This document shows, in pieces, positions 1-8,443 of a stretch of DNA of 64,000 nt; within the stretch, counting starts at the first letter, position 1, and each line of letters begins with the position of its first letter. Made by a program: the position numbers and the translations under genes. Source of the DNA: Stieleria bergensis (GTDB lineage Bacteria; Planctomycetota; Planctomycetia; Pirellulales; Pirellulaceae); NCBI GenBank assembly GCA_007745635.1, contig CP036272.1:592772-656771 (forward strand), in the 5' to 3' direction. The notes beneath the pieces are model-generated. The model saw only the letters and a program-made list of their open reading frames with translations. It searched no databases and was not told the origin of the DNA.

Positions 1-103
1 GCTGGTGTAACGCATCGCCAACCGTCGAGGCGTTCAATTGGATTTCGTCAACGCCATCACATTGCGCTTGCAAGACAGAAGGGACTTCAATGGTGATCGC
101 CAT
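1..103 (-). CDS. MoaD/ThiS-like sulfur carrier protein, N-terminal fragment
   Basis: On the minus strand an ATG at 103 opens a frame that runs off the left window edge after 34 codons, beginning MAITIEVPSVLQAQC and reaching a segment LNASTVGDALHQ. A short beta strand at the extreme N-terminus followed by a 'tVgeaL' segment about 25 residues later is the usual start of ubiquitin-fold sulfur carriers of the MoaD/ThiS family (about 80-95 aa), which carry sulfur as a C-terminal thiocarboxylate for molybdopterin, thiamine or cysteine synthesis. The diagnostic C-terminal Gly-Gly lies outside the window, so the pathway cannot be told. No clear Shine-Dalgarno sequence precedes the ATG. The call rests on N-terminal pattern only; a short unrelated protein remains possible. 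Confidence 0.55.
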   Translation of the reverse strand, partial: MAITIEVPSVLQAQCDGVDEIQLNASTVGDALHQ

Positions 104-264
104 AGGGAGTTCAGCAGACTGGTAACGAGAAGTGAATCGGATGCCGCTGGAGAGATTGTAGCTCAGTCTATTGCAGTTCATAAAGCTAGGCTTTCGAAGG
201 TTTCTCAGCCGAGAATCCCTGCGGTTTGGGCTTGCAATGCAGTCCTGATGGATGGTTTGAGCGG

Positions 265-1368
265 TTACGCATTCAGGACAGAGTCAATTGAAATCGCCTG
301 CTGTTGTTTCGCCGAAAGGTAGCAGGCGTCGACCAGCGCCATCGTTTGCAAGTTGTCTTGGCCACTGGTCTCCGTTTGCTGATCGTTTGCAAGTGCGGTC
401 AGTAGTTCAGCCATCGGACCTAAGAAGGCGTCGGGGAACCAGACGTGATTCCAGCGCGGCTGGTGCCAGCGTCCAGTTTTCGTCAGCGTGTACTCCAGTG
501 TGCTTGGTTCTCGTTCGGGATACTTGGGCCAGCCGATGGTGCCTTTGGCCATCCCTTCGGTGCCTTCGAGACGATAGTGGATTCCCAGGTCGGCTTGGGC
601 GCCCTCTCTGGCGGGACCTGCCCAAACATCATCACAGATCTGGCAACGCAGACCGCTGTCGTATTCCAAAATGTACAGGCCGATCCCATCTTGATGAGCA
701 AACTGGGTGCGTGGGTCGGTGCGAAAGCTAGCGAAGACTCGTTGGGGTGTGCCAAACCAGCAGCGCATGGTGTCAAGGTGATGGATGGACATGATCCGGC
801 ATGTGACCCAGCCTTGTCGCTGTTGCCAAGGCATCCAGTGAGGAATGGCGCGCATGTCAAGCGTGGCCAGCACTGGGTCGCCGAGCCAATCGCGTCTTAA
901 CAGACTGGTCGCCGCGCGCACGCTTTGGTCGTACCGCATGTTTTGATTGACCGAAAGCGTGATGCCTGCTTGCTGGCAAAGGGCTACGATTTGCTTGGCC
1001 TCTGACAGGTTCACTCCTAATGGCTTTTGCGCCAAAATTCCGCGCAGGTGATCGCGCTGGCAAGCCGCCTGGATCACCTCCAGCAGACAGTCTGGTGGGA
1101 CGGCGATGTCCAGCACATTGATGTCTTGGTTGTCTAGCAACTGGTGGTAGTCGGCGTAGACAGAGGGGATGTCATGTCGCGCGGCAACTTGTTGTGCGGT
1201 GTGGTGCGTTCGCGAGGCAATCCCGGTGGCATGAATTCCGGCCGCTGCATAGGCGACCAGATGGCAATCCGCCATGATGAACCCCGCGCCGATACAGCCG
1301 ATGCGAAAGTCTGTGACCTCCGGAACCGGCGGCAGGTAATCAGCGGGCGTGATCTCGTAGTCGCTCAT
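265..1368 (-). CDS. Gfo/Idh/MocA family NAD(P)-dependent oxidoreductase
   Basis: A 367-aa protein with an N-terminal Rossmann fold (GCIGAGFI dinucleotide loop near residue 25) and the family's KP motif (AQKPLG, with Gln replacing the more usual Glu before the catalytic Lys). The C-terminal half follows the alpha/beta substrate domain of glucose-fructose/inositol dehydrogenases, with a His pair in [13 protein letters not shown]. Members oxidise or reduce sugars, inositols and related polyols; the substrate cannot be read here. The frame is open further upstream to 1425, but I choose ATG 1368 because it overlaps the stop of the upstream SGNH hydrolase gene as ATGA, the classic arrangement for translational coupling. 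No signal peptide, so cytoplasmic. Confidence 0.88.
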   Translation of the reverse strand: MSDYEITPADYLPPVPEVTDFRIGCIGAGFIMADCHLVAYAAAGIHATGIASRTHHTAQQVAARHDIPSVYADYHQLLDNQDINVLDIAVPPDCLLEVIQAACQRDHLRGILAQKPLGVNLSEAKQIVALCQQAGITLSVNQNMRYDQSVRAATSLLRRDWLGDPVLATLDMRAIPHWMPWQQRQGWVTCRIMSIHHLDTMRCWFGTPQRVFASFRTDPRTQFAHQDGIGLYILEYDSGLRCQICDDVWAGPAREGAQADLGIHYRLEGTEGMAKGTIGWPKYPEREPSTLEYTLTKTGRWHQPRWNHVWFPDAFLGPMAELLTALANDQQTETSGQDNLQTMALVDACYLSAKQQQAISIDSVLNA

Positions 1369-2147
1369 GCTTCGTCTGGGGTACCGAGCACATCGGCCAA
1401 GCGGCGTTTGATCAGCCGCGACCAAAGTTTGTAGCCGTCTGGATTGAGATGCAGCTGATCGTCCACGAATAGTTCGCTGCGCGGCTGTGTGTTTGTATCC
1501 AAGAAGTTGCCAGCGGTGGGGATGAAGTGCGTCCCGGGTGTGGTGAGGGCAACCTTTCGCAGTCTCGCATTGGCTTGGCGAATCGTTGGCCAGACATCAA
1601 ACCGCTTTTTACAGGGTGTGATCTCGATGATGAAAAACGGGGCAGAGCTCTGGTGTTGTTGGGATTGTTCGATGATGTGGCGCGTCAGGCATTCCACTTC
1701 GTCGATGCTTAAGTCATCGTCGCTGCCGACGATTCCGTTGCCAACAAACATCACGATGGCGCGATACTGATGCGGTTGCACAATCTGCTTGGCAAACACG
1801 GCCATGTCACTGTACTTTGCGCCTCCATAGCCACGGCGGATCGTTTGGTAGGGCGTCATATCGGTGGCCATCGTGTCCCAGCGCCGAATGCTGCTGCTGC
1901 CGATAAACAGCACCGCATCGGGGTTATCTTTTTGGTTGGCATTCAGTTTGTCAAATGCGGCGATGTCTTTGGACCAACGTTTGATCGCAGCTTTTTCAAA
2001 TCGCTTGATCAAGGCGTTTGTGGGCTGGTCGCAGACGTCATTGGAACTTGGCCGCCCTTGACGGTTCGCATCTTGGGCCAAGGTGGTGGTGGCTAGCCAG
2101 CAGGTCGTGACCAGCAGGGTCAGTGCGAATCTCATGTTAGAACTCAT
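1365..2147 (-). CDS. secreted SGNH/GDSL-family hydrolase
   Basis: A 260-aa protein with a cleavable signal peptide (hydrophobic [15 protein letters not shown], cleavage likely after AQ at about residue 25). The SGNH blocks are visible: block [11 protein letters not shown] with the nucleophilic Ser, block II GGAKYSD with the oxyanion Gly, a weak block III at [11 protein letters not shown], and block [12 protein letters not shown] with the catalytic Asp-x-x-His. Such enzymes are esterases, often removing acetyl groups from carbohydrates, outside the cytoplasm. It overlaps the following oxidoreductase by 4 nt and the two probably form an operon. A second ATG four codons in (MRFALT) is an equally good start for a signal peptide. 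Block III lacks the usual Asn-Asp, so activity is likely but not certain. Confidence 0.85.
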   Translation of the reverse strand: MSSNMRFALTLLVTTCWLATTTLAQDANRQGRPSSNDVCDQPTNALIKRFEKAAIKRWSKDIAAFDKLNANQKDNPDAVLFIGSSSIRRWDTMATDMTPYQTIRRGYGGAKYSDMAVFAKQIVQPHQYRAIVMFVGNGIVGSDDDLSIDEVECLTRHIIEQSQQHQSSAPFFIIEITPCKKRFDVWPTIRQANARLRKVALTTPGTHFIPTAGNFLDTNTQPRSELFVDDQLHLNPDGYKLWSRLIKRRLADVLGTPDEA

Positions 2148-2309
2148 CGATGCGGCGGTATCAGGACAGGCGGCCTAGAAGCACAGGCGATGCAACAGTG
2201 TATTCGCTTTTGTTGGCACCGTGTGGTAGCGATCTGCCTGCCGCGTGGTGTCCGCAGTCGGCGATCAAGCAATTGAGCGGCGGTGGCTGGTGGCCAGCGG
2301 ACGGTCGAT

Positions 2310-2349
2310 AAAAAAAGCCCGCACACAAGTCAATGTGTGCGGGCTTTTT
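2310..2349 (-). terminator. intrinsic terminator downstream of tRNA-Ser, probably bidirectional
   Basis: Ten perfect GC-rich base pairs (GCCCGCACAC at 2317-2326 with GTGTGCGGGC at 2335-2344) close an 8-nt loop. The stem is flanked by seven A on the left and five T on the right, so each strand reads hairpin plus U-tract. It lies 38 nt past the 3' end of the minus-strand tRNA-Ser gene and about 160 nt upstream of the SGNH hydrolase start, isolating the two units. Confidence 0.88.
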
Positions 2350-2387
2350 GTTCGATCTGGTCAGTCGCGATTGCGAGACCAGGAAAG

Positions 2388-2470
2388 CGGAGGGCATGGG
2401 ACTCGAACCCACAGCCCCTTACGGGGTACGTCAGTTCCAGTGACGCTGCTCACCAATTCGCTTACCCTCC
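2388..2470 (-). tRNA. tRNA-Ser(GGA)
   Basis: On the minus strand the sequence folds as a class II tRNA. The acceptor stem is GGAGGGT/GCCCTCC (last pair T-G). The anticodon stem CGTCA/TGACG closes a loop CTGGAAC with anticodon GGA, reading UCC and UCU serine codons. A long variable arm CCCC-GTAA-GGGG is typical of tRNA-Ser, and the T-arm has loop TTCGAGT. CCA is not encoded after the discriminator base. The gene lies just downstream of rho on the same strand and is followed by a strong terminator. Confidence 0.95.
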
Positions 2471-2574
2471 GGGAGCGGCCAAATTCTAATCCGAACAGGC
2501 CGCGAATGCCTAGTGCCTGAGCGGGCAAAATCGCAGACCGCTCAAAAGACACCGCCAGATCCATGGCGTTCGCG

Positions 2575-3897
2575 TTACAGCGAAGTTTTTGCGCCGCTGA
2601 TCAGCTTGATGAATTCATCATTGCTTTCGAAGCGACCGAGTTGTTTCGTCAGTTGCTCCATCGCCTCGCTGGGGTGCATGCTGGAGAGTGTCCGACGCAG
2701 CATTGTGACGGCTTCGTAGGTCTCGTCGTCGTGCAGCAATTCTTCGCGGCGAGTACCACTTTGGCTGATGTCAATCGCTGGCCAGACACGGCGGTCAGCC
2801 AAGCGGCGATCGAGCACCAGTTCCATGTTACCGGTACCTTTGAACTCTTGGAAAATCGCTTCGTCCATTCGGCTGTTGGTATCCACCAAGGCGGTGCCGA
2901 CAATGGTTAGCGAGCCCCCTTCTTGGAAAGCACGAGCGGTGGCAAAGAGTTTCTTGGGGATGTCCATCGCTTTGATGTCCAGACCGCCGGACATCGTCGC
3001 TCCACCGCGTCCACTACGGCCAACCCACTTGTTAAACGCACGTGCAAGGCGGGTGATCGAGTCCAGCATCAGGAACACATCTTGGCCCATTTCAGCCAAG
3101 CGGCGAGCGCGATCGATCACCAGTTGGCTAAGCCGCACATGGCTTTCCACGTCCATGTCCAGGCTACTGGCAACGACTTCACCCCCGAGGACATTGCGTC
3201 GCATGTCGGTGACTTCTTCGGGGCGTTCATCGATCAGCAAGACGATCAGTTTTAGCTCAGGATGATTGGCTGCGATCCCGCCTGCGATATCTTGCAGCAT
3301 GATGGTTTTACCACTGCGTGGCGGAGCAACGATCAGTGCACGTTGTCCTTTGCCAAGTGGTGAAAGCAAGTCAATCACGCGGTTGGTGATCGGTTTTTGT
3401 CCGCGTTCCAGATGCAGCCATTCTTCCGGATTGATCGCCGTTAAGCTGTCAAAGGATTTGACATCTGGATAGGCCTCTGGCGAGATTCCATCGACGTCTA
3501 GGATCTCGCGAATCCGCGGCCCTTGCTGACGCTTGGTCTGCTGCATCATCGCTTTGATGTAGACACCTTGTCGCAAACCAAAACGCTCGATCATTGTGCC
3601 AGGCACAAAGGGGTCGGTGCGTTCACGCGAGTAATTGTTGTCGCGGCTGCGCAGGAATCCATACCCGTTAGGGTGCATTTCCAAAATGCCTTCACAGTCC
3701 TCTAAGGGAGCGTCTGTGATGACATCCGCTTCGCGATCGTAGTTTTGTGAGCCATTACCGCCGGGGCCTTTCCGCCGACGTCGTTGGTTCTTCGGCTTGC
3801 CATTGTTTCCCGAGCCATTGTTTCCCGAGCCGTTGTTTCCTGGGCCATTGAATTGGTTTCCAGGTCCGCGGCGGTTGAACCGTTTCTTTTTCGCCAT
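2575..3897 (-). CDS. rho: transcription termination factor Rho
   Basis: A 440-aa ATP-dependent RNA translocase that ends transcription of untranslated RNA. Residues 68-135 are the cold-shock-like RNA-binding domain (GILEMHPNGYGFLRS). The RecA-like motor follows: Walker A APPRSGKT (191-198), catalytic Glu in LIDERPEEV (222-230), Walker B VFLMLDSITRLARAFN (from 274), the Q-loop MSGGLDIKA (302-310) and the R-loop region RRLADRRVWPAIDISQSGTR. The usual N-terminal SAP-like Rho_N domain is absent; residues 1-65 are instead a basic, Gly/Asn-rich tail with (GNNGS) tandem units from a 15-bp DNA repeat. Insertions of this low-complexity kind are known in several Rho lineages and may bind RNA or phase-separate (inference). 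The last residues KLISGAKTSL are ordinary for the family. Confidence 0.97.
   Translation of the reverse strand: MAKKKRFNRRGPGNQFNGPGNNGSGNNGSGNNGKPKNQRRRRKGPGGNGSQNYDREADVITDAPLEDCEGILEMHPNGYGFLRSRDNNYSRERTDPFVPGTMIERFGLRQGVYIKAMMQQTKRQQGPRIREILDVDGISPEAYPDVKSFDSLTAINPEEWLHLERGQKPITNRVIDLLSPLGKGQRALIVAPPRSGKTIMLQDIAGGIAANHPELKLIVLLIDERPEEVTDMRRNVLGGEVVASSLDMDVESHVRLSQLVIDRARRLAEMGQDVFLMLDSITRLARAFNKWVGRSGRGGATMSGGLDIKAMDIPKKLFATARAFQEGGSLTIVGTALVDTNSRMDEAIFQEFKGTGNMELVLDRRLADRRVWPAIDISQSGTRREELLHDDETYEAVTMLRRTLSSMHPSEAMEQLTKQLGRFESNDEFIKLISGAKTSL
3801..3845. repeat. 15-bp tandem repeat inside rho (3 copies)
   Basis: Two identical 15-bp units (cattgtttcccgagc on the plus strand) and a third with three mismatches encode the GNNGS repeats of the Rho N-terminal tail. 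The unit is in frame, so gain or loss of copies would change tail length without breaking rho. Confidence 0.9.
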
Positions 3898-5276
3898 GAG
3901 TCATCCAGAGAACGACACTGATTTCCTTTGCCTCGAAAGAATGAATGCGTGGGCAGCAGCGTCGATTCGGCGTATATAGTCAGAGTCCGCAGGATATGAA
4001 CATTCACGACTGCCTTGCGAGGACTGCGGAGATAATCGCAAGGAGTCAATCCAGTAGTTGTGCAGGACCAAGCTGTTGTTTGGTCCATCAGTATCTAGGG
4101 GAGAACAGCGATCGCTGAAGCAAGTGGTTTGCCGGAGTTGCACTTCGCAAGTGCAACGAGCAAGCGTTTCAAAGCGTCCATTCCTTTCAACTTGTTCGCT
4201 GTTTCAGCATGCCAAGTGGCATGTCGCATTGTTTCACAAGGTAAGCCGTTGCGGGCTGCTTCCAAAACCTCGTGAAGGTTATGTCCTTGCCAACTGAACT
4301 GTGTTGCTCGTCTGCACCGCTCACTGAACGGCACTCCTCATTCATGACAGATTCACTGAATGTTTTGCGAGCAAAACGCAGCGAGACTGCTGGTGAGGTT
4401 GAGTCCGTGCCAATCAATGGGGGCAGCAATCAATGCAGCCAATGTGGTTGGGCAGACGCAGTCCAAACGGTTGGTTTGGGGAGGTTAATCTTGGGAAGCA
4501 GATTCACCAAGTATCAGAACCATCACACCGACCTTGGTCGGTCACGTCACAACATGTCACGCATGATGTTTGTGTGTCTGTGATATCGCGGCGGAGAAAG
4601 TTTCCTGCAGTTTCGTGCCAGGGGGATCCCGCCTTAAAAGCTGTGGCAACTATAACTTGTCTTTTCTGCTTGTCAAGTCGACTTCAAAGGGGCGGCGGTC
4701 GAGGGTTTGCAGGCGATCGGAAATCAGTCTCCCCCCGGCCGCCGGTGATGATCAAGATTTGCCACGCCTGGCGGTCGTCAAGCGCCTGGCCGTGGTCAAG
4801 CCGCCTGGCTGCGGCCAAACGCTCGGAGTCGCAGAGCCATTGCGGGTGATTCAGCCCGTTCGGCCGATTCCAACTGGGCTGATGATCGATCGCTGAGCTG
4901 GCGATCGCTGGCGCCAGCCCCGATTGTTGAGCGGGAATGAGTTTTCTCTAGTTTGCCAGGACTCTCTGGCTTGTTGGCTGATTTTCTTGTTCAGTTGGTA
5001 TGGCGTCAAAGTTCGCCTATTTTGTACTTTCCGATTAAACGAATGCCCCGCGATGGCCGATGCACATCGTGAAGCGTTGCGCTTGGGAAACCGATTGCGG
5101 ATTTGGCCGCAATGATGCAGCACAAGACAGTGTTGCCACGACTTGATTTGAATGCGTTGCACGAAGCAGTCCGCGTTCATCGGTCGCCACGGAGCCCATG
5201 GCTGAAGGCACAACGCACGACAGATACCTTATTGGCAGCCACAAAATTCCTTTCGGATTGATAGCAGGAACGCAGG
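3898..5276. other. 1.4 kb intergenic region upstream of rho, no convincing gene
   Basis: No frame here has a recognisable domain or a credible start. It holds the divergent upstream regions of rho (minus) and the thioredoxin-like gene (plus). Visible structure: a perfect 9-bp hairpin GTTGCACTT-CGC-AAGTGCAAC at 4137-4157 and a shorter one (CATGCC-AAGT-GGCATG) near 4210. Around 4760-4830 there is a GC-rich stretch with repeated 'cctggc' and 'gtcaag' words. A minus-strand 79-codon frame (4095-4334) just upstream of rho is the only one with a mildly protein-like sequence, but I do not call it. Confidence 0.5.
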
Positions 5277-6551
5277 ATGCGACACGCAGCAATCTTGGCC
5301 GTAGTACTAACCTTTGCTGGGTTGGCTTCCCACCACGCAGATGCTCAAATCGCTTGGCAGAAAGACGGTCCGACGGCATTGGCGAAGGCCAAAGCCGAAG
5401 GCAAGTTGATGCTATTGCACTTCTACGATGACAACTGCATCTACTGTGACAAGCTCGAAGAAGGGGCGTTTCAGGACGCCAAAGTGATCGAGGCGATCAA
5501 TCGCAATTATGTGACGATCAAAGTGCACGCGATGAGCAATCCAAAGCTCAAAAATCAATACAAGGTCGATGCTTTTCCGACCGAAGTGATCGTGACCACC
5601 GATGGCACGCTGTTGAACAAATACACCAGTCCACAGAACCCACGACACTATGTGCTAAGGTTGGCCGAAACGCGGATGGCTTACACACGCAATTTGGAAC
5701 GAATTGCCGCTGCCAAACCAACTTCAACGACACAGCCAGCAGCGGCACCTGCCGCCACACAGCCTGTTGCCACGCAGCCCGCTGCAGCCACATCAAACGG
5801 ATTCGCGTTGCCAAACGCCGTCCCCACTGCGTCGGCTACGCCGGTCACTGCCAATCCAGCACCTGCCAATCCAGCACCTGCCAATCCAGCACCTGCCAAT
5901 CCAGCACCTGCCAATCCAGCACCTGCGACTGTCAGTGCACCAAGCGGTGGCTTTCAGTTGCCTGCGGGACCCGCTTTGCCACCTGCAGCTGCTCTGGCTG
6001 CGGACACCGCTTCACAGCAAGTGGTGCAGTCAGCGGAGTTAAAAAGCAACGCAACAGCCGTTGTGACCGAAACAAGTGTGCCGGAAGCAAACGCGGCTGA
6101 AGCAGCTGCGACCAATGCTCAGCCATCCTCTGCACCGCTTGCCAGTGCAGCAAAGCCCGCAAGCTCGCGGCCCAAGTTGGCGATGGAAGGCTTCTGTGCT
6201 GTCACGGTTGTCAAAAAGGAGCAATGGGTTGAAGGCAAGACCGAATTCGGCGTCATTCACTTGGGCAAGCTGTACCTGTTTGCCAGCCAAGAGACGATGG
6301 ACGCTTTCTTGAAAGAGCCGATGCTGTACACGCCGGTCTTGAACGAAATCGACGTGGTACAGTTCTTTGACGAAAAGAAGATTGTCGTTGGGAAACGCGA
6401 ATGGGCTGCCTTTGATCCCGTTCACAATCGCATGTTCTTCTTTGCCGATGAAGATTCTTTGGTCAAGTTTGAAAAGCAGTTTGAACGCTACGTTGATCCA
6501 GCGATCGACGTGATGCAGCGAGCCGTCAAGGAATCAAATCCCGAGACGTGA
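5277..6551 (+). CDS. secreted thioredoxin-fold protein with Pro/Ala linker and C-terminal YHS-like domain
   Basis: A 424-aa protein with a signal peptide (AILAVVLTFAGLASHHADA, cleavage near 24). Residues 25-130 form a thioredoxin-like domain with redox motif CIYC (Cys54, Cys57) and the cis-Pro segment DAFPTEVI, resembling DUF255/thioredoxin_7 proteins that handle disulfides outside the cytoplasm. Residues 140-300 are a low-complexity Ala/Pro/Thr linker containing five NPAPA units. Residues 303-415 resemble a YHS-type domain (EGFCAVTVVKKEQWVEG, then LGKLYLFASQETMDAF and LNEIDVVQFF), a small fold seen in metal-transport and periplasmic proteins. The gene stands alone; its 3' end converges on a minus-strand gene 28 nt away. 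The thioredoxin call is firm; the YHS assignment is by pattern and less sure. Confidence 0.82.
   Translation: MRHAAILAVVLTFAGLASHHADAQIAWQKDGPTALAKAKAEGKLMLLHFYDDNCIYCDKLEEGAFQDAKVIEAINRNYVTIKVHAMSNPKLKNQYKVDAFPTEVIVTTDGTLLNKYTSPQNPRHYVLRLAETRMAYTRNLERIAAAKPTSTTQPAAAPAATQPVATQPAAATSNGFALPNAVPTASATPVTANPAPANPAPANPAPANPAPANPAPATVSAPSGGFQLPAGPALPPAAALAADTASQQVVQSAELKSNATAVVTETSVPEANAAEAAATNAQPSSAPLASAAKPASSRPKLAMEGFCAVTVVKKEQWVEGKTEFGVIHLGKLYLFASQETMDAFLKEPMLYTPVLNEIDVVQFFDEKKIVVGKREWAAFDPVHNRMFFFADEDSLVKFEKQFERYVDPAIDVMQRAVKESNPET
5851..5925. repeat. 15-bp tandem repeat inside the thioredoxin-like gene (5 copies)
   Basis: Five perfect in-frame copies of ccaatccagcacctg encode consecutive NPAPA units in the interdomain linker, so copy-number change would alter linker length only. 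Confidence 0.95.
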
Positions 6552-6579
6552 TCCAGCTGATGAGCCGACGCAGTGGCAC

Positions 6580-6861
6580 TTACGGCCGCTGCTGACCAGG
6601 GTTCTGTTGATTGGCATTCTCTGATTCGGGCCGCGCATAGCCGGGACGCACGCCCATCAGAATGCATGTTGCCGCCGTCAGAGAGATCACGCCAATGAGC
6701 AGCCACAGTGCTCGTGCGGTTGCCATGCCATAACGCTGCTTGATGCGATCAATGGATCGCAGACGATAAGGTGCTTGCCAAGAGCTTGCCGCAGCCAGCA
6801 GTGCAATCAGTCCCGCGATGATCGCGATACCAGAGACAATCCAGTCACTGAAGGATTCCAT
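6580..6861 (-). CDS. small two-helix membrane protein, function unknown
   Basis: A 93-aa protein with two hydrophobic helices (IVSGIAIIAGLIALLAAA near residues 8-25 and ALWLLIGVISLTAATCILMG near 51-70) separated by a short basic loop RLRSIDRIKQRYG. A hydrophilic Asn/Gln/Pro-rich tail ends the protein. The hairpin topology with a basic connecting loop predicts both termini outside the cytoplasm. I recognise no family. It lies 76 nt downstream of the HEAT/TPR gene on the same strand, and the two may be cotranscribed. Confidence 0.65.
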   Translation of the reverse strand: MESFSDWIVSGIAIIAGLIALLAAASSWQAPYRLRSIDRIKQRYGMATARALWLLIGVISLTAATCILMGVRPGYARPESENANQQNPGQQRP

Positions 6862-6937
6862 GCTCGCGACCTTGTACGAGTCGGTGATGCGGCGTGATGG
6901 CCAAGTCGTTTGAAAGCGGATTCAAAACCACTGACGA

Positions 6938-7606
6938 CTAAACGTCGCTGCGTCGTAAACGGCGTCGCAGAGTGCGGAGTTGCAATCGAGCGTTATCGCA
7001 GTGCGGGTTGATGGTGATGCATCGCGAGAGTGCCTTGATCGCAGCTGGGATTCGCTTACGAGCAATTTCGCAGCGGCCGATGGATTGCCAAGCGGTGAAG
7101 TGATAACGGCAACGCCATAAGCATTGCGTGTAGCATTCAATTGCTTGCTGATAGTCTTTGGTTGCATGCAGGCAGAGCCCGAGCTGATAGTGGGCTTCAG
7201 CATACGAAGGGCATTGTGCAATCAATGTTCGCAAGATCGGCATCGCAGCGCTAAAGTTACCGCCATCAATCAAGTGCATCGCACGCAACAATCGCTGTTG
7301 GTGAACGGGAGCTGCGGAGCGAACCATGATGGCGCGAAAGCTGTCCTCGGCGACCATGCGCACCCCGCGATCCTGATCGCTCATCGCCCGGCCGATCACT
7401 TCAAGCAAGCTTGCATCACCAAGAATCCCCAACGCGATGCCAGCCGCACGTCGTTGTTCCATGTCGCCGTCACAAAGCAGGCGAGCGAGCGTCTCAGGGC
7501 TGTAGTGGCGATCAACTTCACTGGCAAACCGAGGTGAGTCGCAGGTCGACAGTAACCGGCGATAGGCGATTGCCAAGTGTGTTGTGTGTACAAGCGGGAA
7601 GGTCAC
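6938..7606 (-). CDS. HEAT-repeat plus TPR protein
   Basis: A 222-aa cytoplasmic protein without a signal peptide. Residues 35-95 contain two HEAT/PBS-type alpha hairpins (QRRAAGIALGILGDASLLEV and GVRMVAEDSFRAI). Residues 105-205 contain three TPR-like hairpins (AEAHYQLGLCLHATKDYQQA, then FTAWQSIGRCEIARKRIPAA) and end in an Arg-rich tail LRTLRRRLRRSDV. Such scaffolds mediate protein interactions; the partner is unknown. The combination in so short a protein is uncommon but fits the many small TPR proteins of planctomycetes. Confidence 0.78.
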   Translation of the reverse strand: MTFPLVHTTHLAIAYRRLLSTCDSPRFASEVDRHYSPETLARLLCDGDMEQRRAAGIALGILGDASLLEVIGRAMSDQDRGVRMVAEDSFRAIMVRSAAPVHQQRLLRAMHLIDGGNFSAAMPILRTLIAQCPSYAEAHYQLGLCLHATKDYQQAIECYTQCLWRCRYHFTAWQSIGRCEIARKRIPAAIKALSRCITINPHCDNARLQLRTLRRRLRRSDV

Positions 7607-8443
7607 GAGGATGTCCGTGGGTGATCGATAAGTGCTGAGGCGGGAGAGGATGAGGCGGTCGGAAAAGTCCAGCCGAGTTCAGTCAACGGCGCCGATGGTT
7701 GGCTCGTGTTGCCAATCTTGCGGCCGGTTTTGCTGCAGTCTGGGGCACGTTTTGCAGCAGTGGCTGGGACAGTTCGATTGGAAAAGCTGAGGTTGGATGC
7801 AGCAATTGCTGGCGTGGTTCCGCCCTCGTCTGCTTTCCAAGAAATTGTCGCCGTGACGTCAGCAGTTGTGGTGGGTGGGATTTCAATGCGCAGTTCGTTT
7901 GGGGACTAGTTTAATTGCCGTTGGCGCTGGATACAACAATGGGCGCTCACAGTTTTGGGTTCAGCGATTAACTTTGCTCTGCTCACGCCCCTACAGCCCT
8001 CCGTTGTCTCGCGTTACACGTCCTCTCGCTGGCCGCCCGTTACAATGGACTTTTCAGCTTGGTCTCTGCGCTGTCTTTCTATCTTCTCGATCTCCGGGAG
8101 TTCGGCAAGATCAGTCTGGCCTGGAAACCAGCAATCGAATGTCCGAACGTAGCGTTTATAACTGGCTTTTAGGCCTCAAAGTTTACCTGTCTGACAAACT
8201 GACCCTGATCCGTTGCTTAGCGTCGTTGGTAGAGTTAGGATTGCGAAGTCAGGTTGTTTTCCATTGTTGCCGTTCATGGCGCTCGAAGAGACCGTTGTTG
8301 CCCATTGTTTTGCTAGCAAGCAAGCGGCATGTTGGGTCTGGTTTGTGTGCGATGCAAAAAGAGAAAATCATTCGATGTTTGCCGAAAACATTTTGCTGGT
8401 CAGCCGCTCTGTGCTTCAGGCACTTGGGCAACGGCTCCCCGCA
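7607..8443. other. 0.8 kb region without a supported gene
   Basis: Between the divergent HEAT/TPR gene and the STN-domain gene. Several open frames exist but their translations are Cys/Arg-rich with no domain. One plus-strand frame ends at 8447 with a TGA that overlaps the chosen ATG at 8444 as ATGA. From an internal ATG at 8138 it would encode about 102 aa (start MSERSVYNWLLGLKV). I mention it as the only candidate and do not call it. Confidence 0.4.

Noticed and set aside
38-322. 94-codon plus-strand frame at the left end
   Set aside because: It overlaps the MoaD-like start and the oxidoreductase 3' end on the other strand, and has no recognisable sequence.
4095-4334. 79-codon minus-strand frame upstream of rho
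   Set aside because: No family, no ribosome binding site, and codon use does not stand out; kept only as a remark in the intergenic entry.
4570-4896. 108-codon plus-strand frame in the intergenic region
   Set aside because: Its repeated 'LAVVK' phrases come from short GC-rich DNA repeats; no domain or start signal.
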